A model generated the notes under the pieces. The model was given only the letters and a program-made list of their open reading frames with translations, had not been told where the DNA came from and ran no database searches. Below are positions 46,416 to 57,349 of a stretch of DNA of 64,000 nucleotides, piece after piece (within the stretch, counting starts at the first letter, position 1; each line of letters begins with the position of its first letter). The position numbers and the translations under genes are program-made. Source of the DNA: Flammulina velutipes (taxonomy: Eukaryota > Basidiomycota > Agaricomycetes > Agaricales > Physalacriaceae); NCBI GenBank assembly GCA_011800155.1, contig CM022377.1, positions 1,054,001 to 1,118,000 on the forward strand, in the 5' to 3' direction.

Positions 46416-47411
46416 ATGGAGACCCAGGACGTACGTGCTCGTCGCGTTTCTTATTTCTTACCGTTGACTAGTCCATAGATAAACCTAGAAAATCTATCGA
46501 CATATACTGACGACGAACTGCGAAGTATTTTTCGCTCGACGCCTTCACATCATTTCAAGAGCAAAGGGGAATCTTTTCCGTCAAAGGCGTCCTTCCTATC
46601 TTCATGTCTAGTCGCAAAACACCTGTCAGCGTCCCGTTCTCATGTCGTAGACGACGAAATTTCTGCAATGAGGCTTGCACATGCGCTCGGAATCCGGGTG
46701 CCCCGAGTGTATCGCATCGTCCCAAGCGTCATCATCCCACGAAACTGCAGTATCGTCATGGAAAGAGTACATGGCACCCTTATGGATGATGCATGGCCAG
46801 TCTTGGGATGGTGGGCAACCTTCAAAATTGCCTGGCAGCTTCGCACTTACGTGCGGGCAATGCGCACGGTTACATCGCTCACTGCGGGTGGACTTGTCTC
46901 TGGATCAGCCTCTTGCATGCCATGGGACTTTGATGTCTACGGGCCCGAACTACACGCGTCGCCTTCGAACCTTCGCGATTACATGAACTGGTGGCTGCAG
47001 CTTGGTCGAACCACACCATTGGAGATAAAACCTTTCCCGAACTTCGTGTTCTCACATCTCGATCTGCACATGCAGAACATGATCATCGACCATGACCAGC
47101 GGCTTTGGATCATAGACTGGGGCCAATCAGGTTATTACCCGATCTTCATGGAGTATTGCCAGTGTCGTCCTTCTCAGTTCGCGTTCAAGACGAAAACGTC
47201 GGGATGTATAGGGTGGTTAATGGGGCGTCTTGAAAGGTGGCGCTGGTGGTTGTTCAAGTGGATCGCCTTTGGATCATACGGGAAAGATGCTGAATCTCTG
47301 GCATGCATCAAGGGCACTACTATGAGTCGGGCACGGGCACGCAAAGGGTTCCCAAGTGAAAGAGCCACACGGGAAGCAGCGCGACTCGCAGCTCGCAGGG
47401 CCATTGAGTGA
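46416..47411 (+). CDS. APH-like phosphotransferase-fold protein (copy 1)
   Basis: Two exons, 46416-46430 (METQD) and 46479-47411, giving about 315 residues. The start was placed by analogy with the paralogue at 56098-57164, where the mini-exon MEARD has the same donor. The core shows the aminoglycoside/choline kinase-like motifs: SIVMERVHGTL (hinge), HLDLHMQNMIIDHDQ (catalytic loop, HxDxxxxN), then LWIIDWGQSGYYP (metal-binding D). The C-terminus is basic (ARKGFPSERATREAARLAARR). In agarics these proteins are numerous and their small-molecule or protein substrates are unknown. The N-lobe lysine is probably in LVAKHLS. Confidence 0.78.
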
Positions 47412-47840
47412 ACGTGGTATGCTTTCCTTGAATGGGCTCCCTTTGGTGACCATTCGCGTAGAAGACCACACTGACTAATTTTAGATGGCGTGGGTAAAAG
47501 CTGTGAATTTCAGCCGTCTATTAGGTGTCGAAACGTCTCTTCCTACTCCTTGAAATACTTGAAACATCGCTAAATCTCATCTTAGTCTTCGAATGGTTCC
47601 GACTATAAAGCAATCCATCCTATTTTTGATTGCGCCACGCCAATTTCCAATTCAACTGTCGTTCTCAGTCCGTGCGTGCGCCGTACCGTGCCACACAAAT
47701 CATAACGGGAATCAATCCTAGTCATGTGCGATCAGGTCCGAACTCCGCCATCTGTGATATATGAGACGTTGTGTGACGACGCCAGAGGTTAGCATCAAGC
47801 TTTCGTCAGCCTTCTTTTCACAAGGTTGACAGCGTCTGTC
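47412..47840. other. intergenic
   Basis: 429 bases with the 3' end of the APH-like gene and the promoter of the next gene. No gene or repeat recognised. Confidence 0.4.
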
Positions 47841-48525
47841 ATGGCTAGCCTAGAGGACAGATTGAACAGCTCGTGGACATGGGACGTCGAAGACTTCCCA
47901 GAAGATATGCAGGCGATCTATCTTCCCGCCAGAGCGATGACTATCCATATCGTGGCGTATCGCAACGACAACGACCATATGAACCCGGGGAGACCTCCTG
48001 GAAACCATTGGGGCTTCTTTGTTCAAGTTCCTAACCTCGAGCATACACCCAATCCGGTGTCCATCAGGTTCAGCATGCAGTCGGGCGAGTCATCGAAATA
48101 TGGCGGCACCTTATTCTTGAAGAAGTCAAACTACGACCTTACGGAGGAGAGAGCTTATTCTATTTCTCATGACTTCATTACCACGGTGTCTCTTCGGGAT
48201 ATCATTGACTTGGTGATGAGAGTGAGTTCGCTAATAGAATGCCTGGTATTTTTCGTCTTGGATTTACGCTTCACCGCAGGAGCGTCTCGATTGCTATAAA
48301 TTCACCGATAATCATGAGGGGTGTGCATATTGGACGGCAACTGTCGTACATCGTTTCAGTCAAGCTGGTTGGCTGTCTGTCGCAACGAGTCGGGACACAA
48401 CAAATGCTATCCAGTATTATTTTCCGGATAGCGGCGAAAGGCAGCCCATTTCCAAATCATCGCAGGGATTCGAAGGTCTGATTAAAGGAACGTTTTTCAG
48501 TATGTTCCTTCTGTTCAGACTCTAA
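47841..48525 (+). CDS. DUF7770-like hypothetical protein
   Basis: Two exons joined across an intron at about 48221-48280, about 210 residues. A beta-rich N-terminal half (MTIHIVAYRNDN, then NHWGFFVQV, SIRFSMQSGE) is followed by YDLTEERAYSISHDFI and a helical part. After the intron come YKFTDNHEGCAYWTATVVHRF and FEGLIKGTFF. The order of an N-H-W entry, an R-F-S-x-Q strand, and a C-terminal E-G-C-x-x-W helix agrees with the fungal DUF7770 family as I remember it. The function is unknown. The end may be extended by an intron; the stop given is the first in frame. No signal peptide. Confidence 0.6.
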
Positions 48526-49136
48526 AGGATATTTCCTGATGTATCTTTCTAGCCCCCGCTTGAATCAATATGTGTAATATTAACCTAACATTTAAGTATG
48601 AGCTATGTAAGGGAGTTGCTCAAAAGAGGACAAGTAACATGGTCGATAATAATATTGAGATTTTGGAATTTTGTGCTTGAAGGCACATTGATTTTTCTCA
48701 ATAGAATCCTTAACTTGAACTTCAATTACCATTGACAGTTCATATGTGTTGGTCACTTGCTTCCAATCAACTTCCAATACAGATTGTTATGAGAGTTGCC
48801 GAAAGAATGCGGTGCAAGCTTTCCGATAGCAAAAATAACGCGTCTTTGGCGATCGCCCATCTCCCATGTTCTACTGTGGTTGTTTCCTAACACCAGAGGC
48901 ACTTTGTCTCAATGAATATCTCTTTTCGACTTCGAAGCGGACATGAACGGCGCCTACGGTTATCATCTATCCTCCACTCTCGGTGGTTCATCAGGACACC
49001 AGCATTTGTATGACAAAGTGCCACGTTGAGATCTCCCCGGTGCTGTACAGTGCTGTACACTGTATTGTCGAACATCTATGACCCCCGGTGAAGGCTATTG
49101 TGTGGCTGAACTTGTGACGTCAGCCGCCTGGTTCTC
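48526..49136. other. intergenic, start of right cassette arm
   Basis: 611 bases, AT-rich at 48590-48780, with no gene supported. From about 49040 the sequence matches the reverse strand of 35690-35790, the inner edge of the inverted NLR-S-P duplication. Confidence 0.45.
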
Positions 49137-50300
49137 ATGATCACTATCGCTCATAGCCTCAAAGCCCACTACGCTTTTAACCAACTTGTCACATTCTTGC
49201 TGGTCACCTTCCTCCTCTACGCCATGGCGTGGCCGCCTAGGCGAAGGAAGGGTAGTCTCAAGAAGGCTCCGTTGAGGAGTTTCGTTGCGCTGGAGGCTGT
49301 CAAGAATGTGTACGTTGGACAAGAGCAAACAAACCTTATAGCACCAGCTCTCGAGCTGTTCTCACTACACAAGGTGCCGTCTCTCGCCTTGCGAATCTTC
49401 ATGTTTTCTTACTCACAGTACATTAGGTCCACGCATGTAAACATTGTGTCGATATACTCAATGGCCTCGTCGATGCACTACTTCAACTCTCCAATAGGCC
49501 GCGGCCGAGATCGGAAGTACGACTAGTGCAACTCTCCCTCTGTCAAGAGTAAGGTATTCTGATTTTTATATATCCCGTCATGCTAACTAAGTAATCAGAG
49601 TCGTTCATGTGCTCGCACAAGGACACGAACGCAGACAAATCCTCATCGTCTCTTCCATACGCTGTACACTGCGAGAAGATGAACGCAAACGTCTCGCTGA
49701 GAAGTTGGCGCTGCTCCCTACACTCGTTACATCGACACCGTCCTCTGTCACCTTTTCTACTGGCACTAACCCAACTTCTTCCTCACACAGAGCGAGGGCC
49801 ATCGAGCGTTGGGTGAATACTGCCGGCATCATATCCTCCGGTATTGCTGTCGTCCTGGAGGCAATACCCTTCGCGTCGTCGTTTGCTGGCATCCCGCGGG
49901 CGATCAACATCGCTGTGCAACGTCGTCAGGTAAGACAGCACCCTTTTCAGACCAATCGATATTCACTATCTCACGATCCTGCAGACATACGGCGATATTC
50001 TCAACGAAAGCATGAAGATCCTAGACCGCTGTAACCGTATTTCTTCTGTGATGGAGGATATGTCGCCAGATCTTCAAAGGTATGACAATGATCTCTTATT
50101 TTTGTACTCATCCCCAACAACAGCGGTATAGTGCTTTGGAAGCGAGCAAAGCTCAGGCGCAAGATATCGTTGCCCAGAATCGTGTCCACCGATTTATTCA
50201 TGTAACCGATGACCAGCAGCGCTTGACGGCTGCGGCGGAGACAATAAATCAATATGTATCCTTTGAAACGGTATGTCTACTCTCTGACATCGAGGACTAG
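49137..50300 (+). CDS. P protein, membrane-anchored helical protein (copy 2)
   Basis: Paralogue of the gene at 34511-35676, same exon pattern, all exons open. Hydrophobic anchor LVTFLLVTFLLYAMAW then PRRRKGSLKK; NLIAPALELFSLHK; CVDILNGLVDALLQ; HVLAQGHERRQILIVSSIRC; ISSGIAVVLEAIPFASSFAG; YGDILNESMKILDRCNRISS; VMEDMSPDLQR; QQRLTAAAETINQY. It stays open although the neighbouring NLR copy is broken. The stop at 50298-50300 lies four bases from the stop of small ORF S on the other strand. Hydrophobic anchor plus helices resembles membrane-acting proteins of fungal cell-death pathways, but no family is recognised. Confidence 0.6.
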
Positions 50301-50304
50301 TCGC

Positions 50305-50556
50305 TCACCTTTCTGTTAGCTCAAACAAACGAAAGACCAAAAGATATTGGTGAGGCTCACCCATATAAGTCTGGCTTACATATTCATTCCGTTCGAATAG
50401 CTTCAAGCCATCATCCACAGACAAAAGCTTACTTTGTCGGTGGTTTTTTTTATGAAGGACCAGGGCATGCATGGCGATAACCACTGTCACGCGAGGGACA
50501 CAGAGGCGGCCTGTGTTATAGTAAGCCTCGACATGTGTAGGTTGGTTGTCGCTCAT
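50305..50556 (-). CDS. small ORF S (copy 2)
   Basis: 83 codons, open from MSDNQPTHVEAYYNTGRLC to a stop tail-to-tail with P copy 2. It contains VVIAMHALVLHKK, then SVDDGLKLFERNEY. No domain recognised and no signal peptide. It is conserved in position between NLR and P in both cassette copies, but the left copy has a one-base slip in the A-tract. It may be a real small protein, or an exon of something larger. Confidence 0.4.
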   Translation of the reverse strand: MSDNQPTHVEAYYNTGRLCVPRVTVVIAMHALVLHKKNHRQSKLLSVDDGLKLFERNEYVSQTYMGEPHQYLLVFRLFELTER

Positions 50557-51329
50557 CGCAGAAGTTCGTCACACAGGCGAGTGAAAATGCCTTTCCCCTG
50601 CCTACCTAGCAGGGACCTCTCTTGGTAGAGGCGGTCCTGAGTTAAAGTATGTTTTGAACGTGAAAGAGCACTTAACATAATCATTGTCGGTACTAAGATT
50701 ACAGATGAGCAGTCGCCATCTCTGGAGGCTTTGTCAGACAGTGTTGATTATAGATAGGGGCGGGGGGGGACAAGGTATGCATCATCGATGCGGCGACTTA
50801 TACATATCGCCGGACGCTAGAGGACGGGACGACACCACGTCCTTGCCAGCTACCGGATTCCCGCCCAGCTTCTTCCAAGTATGACCAGAAGTTACCTTTA
50901 TTTATTGTAGTGTTAGGGGCGGCGGGGGGACACGTAGCATCATCGATGCTGCGGCGTGCAGAATCGCCGGACGCTAGAGGACGGAACGTGTATCGTCCTT
51001 GCTGGCTACCGAGTTCCCGTTCTGCTTCTTCCAATTATAACTACTTAGAAGTCACCGTTGCACCTTGTATTATGTCTACGAGAAGGACACACCGAAGGAA
51101 GAAAGTCCAAACAACGTGAATTTCTCATGGTGCAAAAACAAAGAGTATAGGCTTCAGGATCATCCGACAAGTACTGTAAACAAATCCTATCTAGTGTGGC
51201 GTAGTTCTTGTGAAAGGAACTTTGCCGTATATAGATGATCTTCAATGTCATAATGTGTTTCAATGATTAGCTACATTTATTTCTTGACTCTATAGATCAT
51301 ATGCATTGCACAAGTTCAATTACTTACTC
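50557..51329. other. intergenic with tandem repeat
   Basis: 3' flank of the NLR pseudogene. Apart from the direct repeat annotated at 50744-51056, nothing is recognised. A TATCTAGTGTGGCGTA word at about 51190 also occurs near 11930. Confidence 0.45.
50744..51056. repeat. two tandem units of about 155 bp
   Basis: Unit 1 (about 50744-50898) and unit 2 (about 50905-51056) share GCGGGGGGG, GCATCATCGATGC, ATCGCCGGACGCTAGAGGAC, CGTCCTTGC and TTCTTCCAA in the same order with scattered changes. The GCATCATCGATGC word is near-palindromic. The reverse strand is open across both units, but this looks like repeat structure more than a gene. Confidence 0.75.
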
Positions 51330-54300
51330 CTACACTAAAGAATAGTCACTAGGGGCATAGCATTCGAGCCATTCAGCACCTATCTCACACTGATGCATGA
51401 AATACACTTTGGCGTAGCCGCGGCAGCAAATAAGTAAAGTGCAATAAGAATGAAGGAATAAGTCCTTAAGCTCTGGAGATATCCACATGAATCTTTCTGA
51501 GCCACAAAGAAGCCAGCCATCCTCCCATACCACCCACGGGACATCCGTTTCCAAGTTTCCCCAGCCGCGGACGCAAGAGTCATCAGCGCCAGAAACGATA
51601 GTAGTGTCGTCGTGGGATAATACCATAGAATGAACGGGGCCAAAATGTCGTCTAGTTGCCTCATCTGTACGCCCGAAATCCCGTCCCATACTCGCAAGGA
51701 ATAGTCCCAGGATGCAAAAACAATCCTGGTGCCGTCGTATGACAGAGCCACAGAAGCGACAACAGAAGTGTGGCCTATTAGATGCGTCAAACGTCTGCCT
51801 TCCGCCACATCCCATAACGACACGGTGCCATCTTCATGACCAGACGCAATACGGGTGCCATCACGAGATAACGTCACACAAGAGATCGTGGAAGATCCTT
51901 GGAGTTGTATAAGCTCTACTCCGGTGGTAATATCCGCAGAGAAAAGTTATCAGAGCCCGAAATCGCATAGGTTCCGCTGGAAGAAAGCAACACGGGCATA
52001 AACCTAAGCTGTTTATCAACGAATAAGCCCGGCTGTTCGCCCGTTTCCATGTCCCACATTCGCACAGAGTAGTCGACTGCGCTAGAGATGATACGGCTTC
52101 CGTCTTGTGATATAGCCACGGAATGGACGAGGCCGTTGTGGCCAGTCAACTGCCTCAGCTCCTCGCCCGTCGTTGCATCCCAAACCCACACAGAACGCCC
52201 GGACGATGACACGACGCGGGTACCATCGTGTGATAGTTCCATTGATATGACATCGTTGTGATCCAGCTTCTTCAATTGCTGACCTGATGTTCCATGCCAT
52301 AACTGGACTGAACGGCAGTTTGTGGAGCTCGACACGACGCGAGTGCCGTCGTCAGAAATCCCAACCGCCAAGAGGCTGCCAGGATGACCGTCCAGCTCCT
52401 TCGAGTGCTTTTGTGAAGCACCATCCCAGATCCGTATAAAGCCCTCCGGAGCCTAGGACACAATGGGCCCACCGTTATGAGAGAGGGTAATGGAATGGAT
52501 ATGCTGGTTGTGACCATCCAACTTCTGTGGCTGTTTGCCCGTCATCGAATCCCATACCCTCACAGAACGATCCCCAGACGCAACGCGGGAGCCAATCTCC
52601 AGACAGAGCTACGGAAGTGACGGGTGCACATTGTGGCCGGCCAGCGTCAGTGGTTCTCCTTTCGCCGCAGGATTCGACACCATGACGAACCAACCGTTCT
52701 CCGTCGCAAAGGTGGTGCGATCGAGGGAAAGTGCGAGCTTGTAACAGGGTGCGGATCGTGTTTTGATGTATGCACATAGTTCTGCATCCAACAACTTCAC
52801 AGAACACTTAGTCGACAGCGACCCGACGTAGGTTGTGCTGTGAGCGAGCGAGATCGGATTTCCCAATCTCTTTCCCGATTCCACAGCGATCGCATCCTCC
52901 CATTTCTTCAGTAAACACCCATCGGCGACATACACAATGAGGCCTCCATCGTGAGACAGTGTGATGAAGGCTAACTCATCTTCCTCGAAGAAGTGATCCA
53001 CACTTGCTCGCCTGTCGTCGCATCCCATACTCTCAGAGGTTCATTCGTAGACCCGGAAGCAGCATGTGTGCCGTCGTGGGATATCGCAAAAGATTGCACG
53101 GGATAGACGGTGCCTCCAGGAAGTCGCCTCAATAGTTCCCCTGTTGTTGCATCCCATATCCATATATCTCCTTGTCGTTGTGAGCCAATACGTGTACCAT
53201 CACCAGAAAGCACCATCGTTAGGTGTCTGCCTCGTTCGACGGGGTCGACCTGTATGCTGAACAACGGGATGGTGCTCACACCTTGAGGATGTAAAAATGA
53301 TATAGCCAAAGACGAGATGTATAGATGTGGGGTAGAAAGTGAAGCGGGACTGCCAGTAAAGTGTGAGATAAAGCGTGAGGCGTCCGCGACGTATTCCGTG
53401 AGATCTTTCCTTCTGTTAGTACACCACAACTCTTAAAACGAGACATCGCACTCACTTGTTTGAACCACTCTAGCAGAAGATGCACCTGTCCGTGATATAC
53501 GGATTTTGCGCCAACCAAATTGAGGGCTTCCATCCAAAACAGGAGTCGATTGTGGAGGAAAATGCGCAGGTCTTCGCACAGGCTGTCAATGCAGGAGGAT
53601 GCAGCTTTATGAAGATGGCTCGCCCAATGCTTCGACGCATATCGAAGGGCTGGGCGAATGTTCTTATTTGCACGTTCCTCGAGGTCCGGAACCTCACGAT
53701 CCAAAAGGAATGAAGACTCCAGCTCGCATATGTTGAATCGTAATCCTTGCATAATGCGGAAGCAATTAGCAGACAATAGCCCATGAATGATGGACGCATC
53801 ACAGTGGGTGTTGAGGTTGAGGTGCTTCTCCAATGATGAGTGGGAAGTAGAGATAGAAAGGATAAAGTTGGCCCTTTCGCTGCTGAAGATAAAGTCTGCA
53901 AAAGACTGGTGGTACTAATAGACGCATTGGTCCTTCATCGAGATGTAAATGGCTGCATGAAGTGAATGATGTTGGAGACCGTCTCCTCGTCACAGGTTTC
54001 CGAGACAAGCTCAGCAATGAAAGGAAGGGGTATCGGATGTTCTGCGCATAGGATTGTATGGAGGACTTGAATACGTTCCCGTTGGACGTCGGTATTGACA
54101 AACATGAACGCATGTGTCAAGATCTGCTGGTAAAGCCCGCATCCCGCTCGAATTAGGCCAGATGTTTGAGCTGCTCTCGCGACGACAACGGAGTCCGTGG
54201 GGATAGAAACCGCACAATGGTTGCAGCGTAGATGAACAGTCCGCCAGATTGTTGTGAGAGTATTCCAAGCTCGGCTTTCCCTCACAGATTTGGGAGCTTC

Positions 54301-55733
54301 TCTTCCAGGAACTTTGAGATATCCTCTCCAACCTCTTTTGTGGCTACATCGTGGAGATGACAGACAGCGTCAGGGGAAAAGGACTCGCAAAGTTTGACGA
54401 CATCCGGGTCGGGACGGCTGGATACAAGGAATTTGATACCAGGCATTGCCCCATTGTGCACGACGTGAAAAAGCTCTTGGAGGAACTCGCTCCCCAAGTT
54501 GCTCTCATCGAGCGCATCAATGATGACAACAGGTACACGAAGACCGTCCCGCTGACGTAGCGATTCCCTCCACGGCGGTGCCAGCAGTTTGTTCATCTGT
54601 ACTGGAAGAATCGCGTGTGCGAGTTTCGAGTCTGTTTCGAGGATTGGTACAACTTCTTCAGCGTAAGACTGGAAGAGTTCCGCGAGATCACGGCAGATCG
54701 TCGGGATGAGGAGTGTGGTGTCTCTGCTGTCCAATTGGCGGGAGCAAAAGAATGAAACGAAGGTACCAACTCGAGTTCCCTGTGTACATGGACCACGCGT
54801 CACGGTATTGGTGTTGATAGCAGCGGTAAATGCTGCTGATTCAGAGCGGCGAAGACTTTGGAATACGATATTCTGAAGAGTTGTTCGGATCAGCAATTTT
54901 GCAGTGGTAGAAAGAGTGTATGTACCTTGAAGATGTCACGGGTATCCTGTTCAACTGCCATTCCTAGCTCGAGCTGAAACAAAGACGTTCAGTAAATCAT
55001 AACAGCAATGCAGAAAACTGGGTACTTGGAATTCATCGAGTGCCTCCTTGATTAACCTGCACGATGTGACGAGGTCATCTTCATCCTGCGTATTCTGTGC
55101 CAATCTAGCCAATGTTCCGCGTTCCTTCATAGCATCTATCTTCTTATGCTCGGTATCCAAAGCTCTGAATCCTTATAAGGATAGTGCCGGGAAGAAAGAA
55201 AGACAGTCGCACCGGGCCAAATTATCGATCCGTTGACGCGTCGCTTTGGTTTCGCAACTTCTTAGCCTCGCAGCCGCAAGCAATGAAAGGCGGTCTATAT
55301 TCGTCAAGAGTCGTTCCATCTCTTCGTAGTTTCCAGAGGTCCTCTTTGGTTTATTAGAGCTTACTTACAAAAATTCGCTAAATATTTTCACCTTGTACAC
55401 GTCAATACACGCGACGAGTCCACCAGCAACTGACTTGAGAGGTGTGAAGACATCCGATGATTCTTTGACGACCTTGAGGAACTCGTGTACACCATTCAAG
55501 CCGATGGGGACATCTTTCTTTGTAGACTTGCTCGTCAGAAGGGGTTTGGTACTTCCGCTAGCCGTCACGATGCTCGGGACGTGGCTGAGGTTTGATGAGC
55601 GCTGTGGTGGATCACATTACAAAAGGAATACATACGGTGTGGGGGTTGCAGGAGGCGTAGTAGCCTTGACATTGCGATTTCTGCGCGAGAGCCAATTGGC
55701 GAGAATGCCGTTCTTCTTTTTCGTCGAGGACAT
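51330..55733 (-). pseudogene. NACHT-WD40 NLR, decayed copy 2
   Basis: An inverted duplicate of the NLR at 29030-33706, still closely similar, with start at 55733. It is broken in several ways. A 138-bp in-frame deletion (junction near 54763-54767) removes 46 codons including the whole Walker A motif. A CGA codon of copy 1 (30621-30623) is TGA here (54282-54284). Two 20-bp deletions near 54137 and 54165 shift the frame. The WD40 part is split over several frames (51330-53429). Intact pieces still read SLRRSESAAFTAAINTN and IIDALDES. It cannot make a working NLR; a short N-terminal product is possible. Confidence 0.9.
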
Positions 55734-56097
55734 TGGCGTCACTGTCGAGAAATGATGGCCCCACTCGAACAAGGCATCCGTATTAATACAATAAACAAGA
55801 GGTACTCTGAAAGGGGAAAAGCGTGCAAGGCAAGCAGAGGCGACGCCACCGCAGTAACAGAGAACGACAGGTACGAATACCTAACGTACGACGAAGGTCA
55901 GCAACCCTGTTTCGACTACCATAATGACTCACCTCGAGCGTTGCCACCACAATTTACCTGATTCTTCCAGCCTCAAACTTTTGACTTCATCATTGGCGTC
56001 TTGCGAAGCCAGCACGAAGCCAGCGGAAATGAACTTAGCGTGCAGTAATACTACCGATATTTTACTGTGATTGGGATAGGTCAAACAATGTTTTCAT
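55734..56097. other. outer edge of right cassette arm
   Basis: 55740-55910 matches the reverse strand of 28820-29029, the NLR promoter. Past this the two arms differ. 55911-56097 holds the 3' end of the APH-like copy 2. No gene seen. Confidence 0.5.
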
Positions 56098-57164
56098 CTA
56101 AACGAAGGACACACCGGATGAAGAAAGATCCTTTGGTGTCGGATCCACGACGGCTTGTTCAGTTGGTCCATTATCCCGACGAGCTACGAGTCGCGCCGCT
56201 TCCCGTGTAGCTCTTTCACTGGGGAATCCTTTGCGTGCGCTTGCCCGGCGAAGGGTCACATTGTGGATACAAGACAGAGCATTGGCTTCTTTTCCATACG
56301 ATCCGAGGGCTATCCACTTGAAGAACCACCAGCGCCCATTCTCAGCGCGTCCTATCAGCCACCCCAGCCATCCGGGCCTTTTGACAAACGGATGATGGGT
56401 AGGACGGCACTGTGCATACTCCATAAAAACCGGGTAATAGCCTGATTGACCCCAGTCAATGAGCCAGAGTCGCTGGTCGTGGTCGATTATCATATTCTGC
56501 GTGTGCAAGTCTAGATGCGAGAATACAAACGACGAGAACGATTTGATTTCCATTTCGTGGAACCTGGATGGCTGAGAAAGCTGCAGCCACCAGTTCATGT
56601 AATCTCGTAGATTCGAGGGCGATGCGTGCAGTTCGGGGCCATATACATCTTCGTCCCATGTAGTGCAAGACGCTGATCCGGAGACAAGTCCACCAGCAGT
56701 TTGAGATGTTACTGCGCGCATTGCTTGTACGTAAGTACGAAGCTGCCATGCCAGTTTCAACGTCGTCCACCAACCCATTGTCGGGAATGCGTCGCCCAGT
56801 GTGGTGCCATGCACTCTCTGCATAATGATGCTGCAATCTTGGGGTATAATGACGCTGGGAACGACGCGATACAGTTGCGGTACACGTACTCCGATGGCGC
56901 GCGCCAGCCTCATAGCAGAAATTTCGTCGTCTACAACGTGAGAGCGAGAAGCAGATAGGTGTTTGGCGACAAGATGTGATGATAGTATGGCTGCTCGTGA
57001 AGGAAATAACTCCCCGTTACTTTTGAATTGGTATGAAGGCGCCGAGCGAAAAATATTTCGCAGCTGCTCATCGGTATATGTCGATAGATCTTCAACTGCT
57101 ATCTGTAAAATCTGGTCAGCACGAGAAAATGCAGATGCGACATACATACGTCCCGGGCCTCCAT
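56098..57164 (-). CDS. APH-like phosphotransferase-fold protein (copy 2)
   Basis: Mini-exon MEARD (57164-57150) then one long exon to the stop at 56098, about 340 residues. Very similar to the gene at 46416-47411 but inverted. Motifs: LVAKHLSASRSHVVDDEISA, SIIMQRVHGTT, the catalytic loop HLDLHTQNMIIDHDQ, and LWLIDWGQSGYYPVFMEY. The C-terminus extends about 20 residues beyond copy 1 with PTPKDLSSSG. The frame is intact. The two copies bracket the right NLR-P arm. Substrate unknown. Confidence 0.78.
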
Positions 57165-57349
57165 ATCATTCAGAGGAAATTGCGGGTTGGTTGAAAGCGT
57201 TGAAGTTGGAGAACCATGACCACGTGGACGATCATGATCGTGCACCCAAAATAATTTCATATACTAAGTACATAAACAGGCAGCCATGGTTCAGCTCTGT
57301 GCTCAGTACACAGTGTTTCCAGGATTAGCCATATTGATTCCACGCGCCA

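Noticed and set aside
48470..48490. tRNA T-loop-like GATTCGAAGG
   Set aside because: It lies inside the last exon of the DUF7770-like gene and no cloverleaf stems are present. No tRNA was found anywhere in the window.
51330..53429. Separate small WD40 genes from the several open frames
   Set aside because: They are consecutive pieces of one frameshifted NLR copy that align in order with copy 1.
56050..56075. Second MITE copy suggested by ATTTTACTGTGATT shared with the MITE interior
   Set aside because: Only 14 bases match. There are no terminal repeats or target duplication around it.
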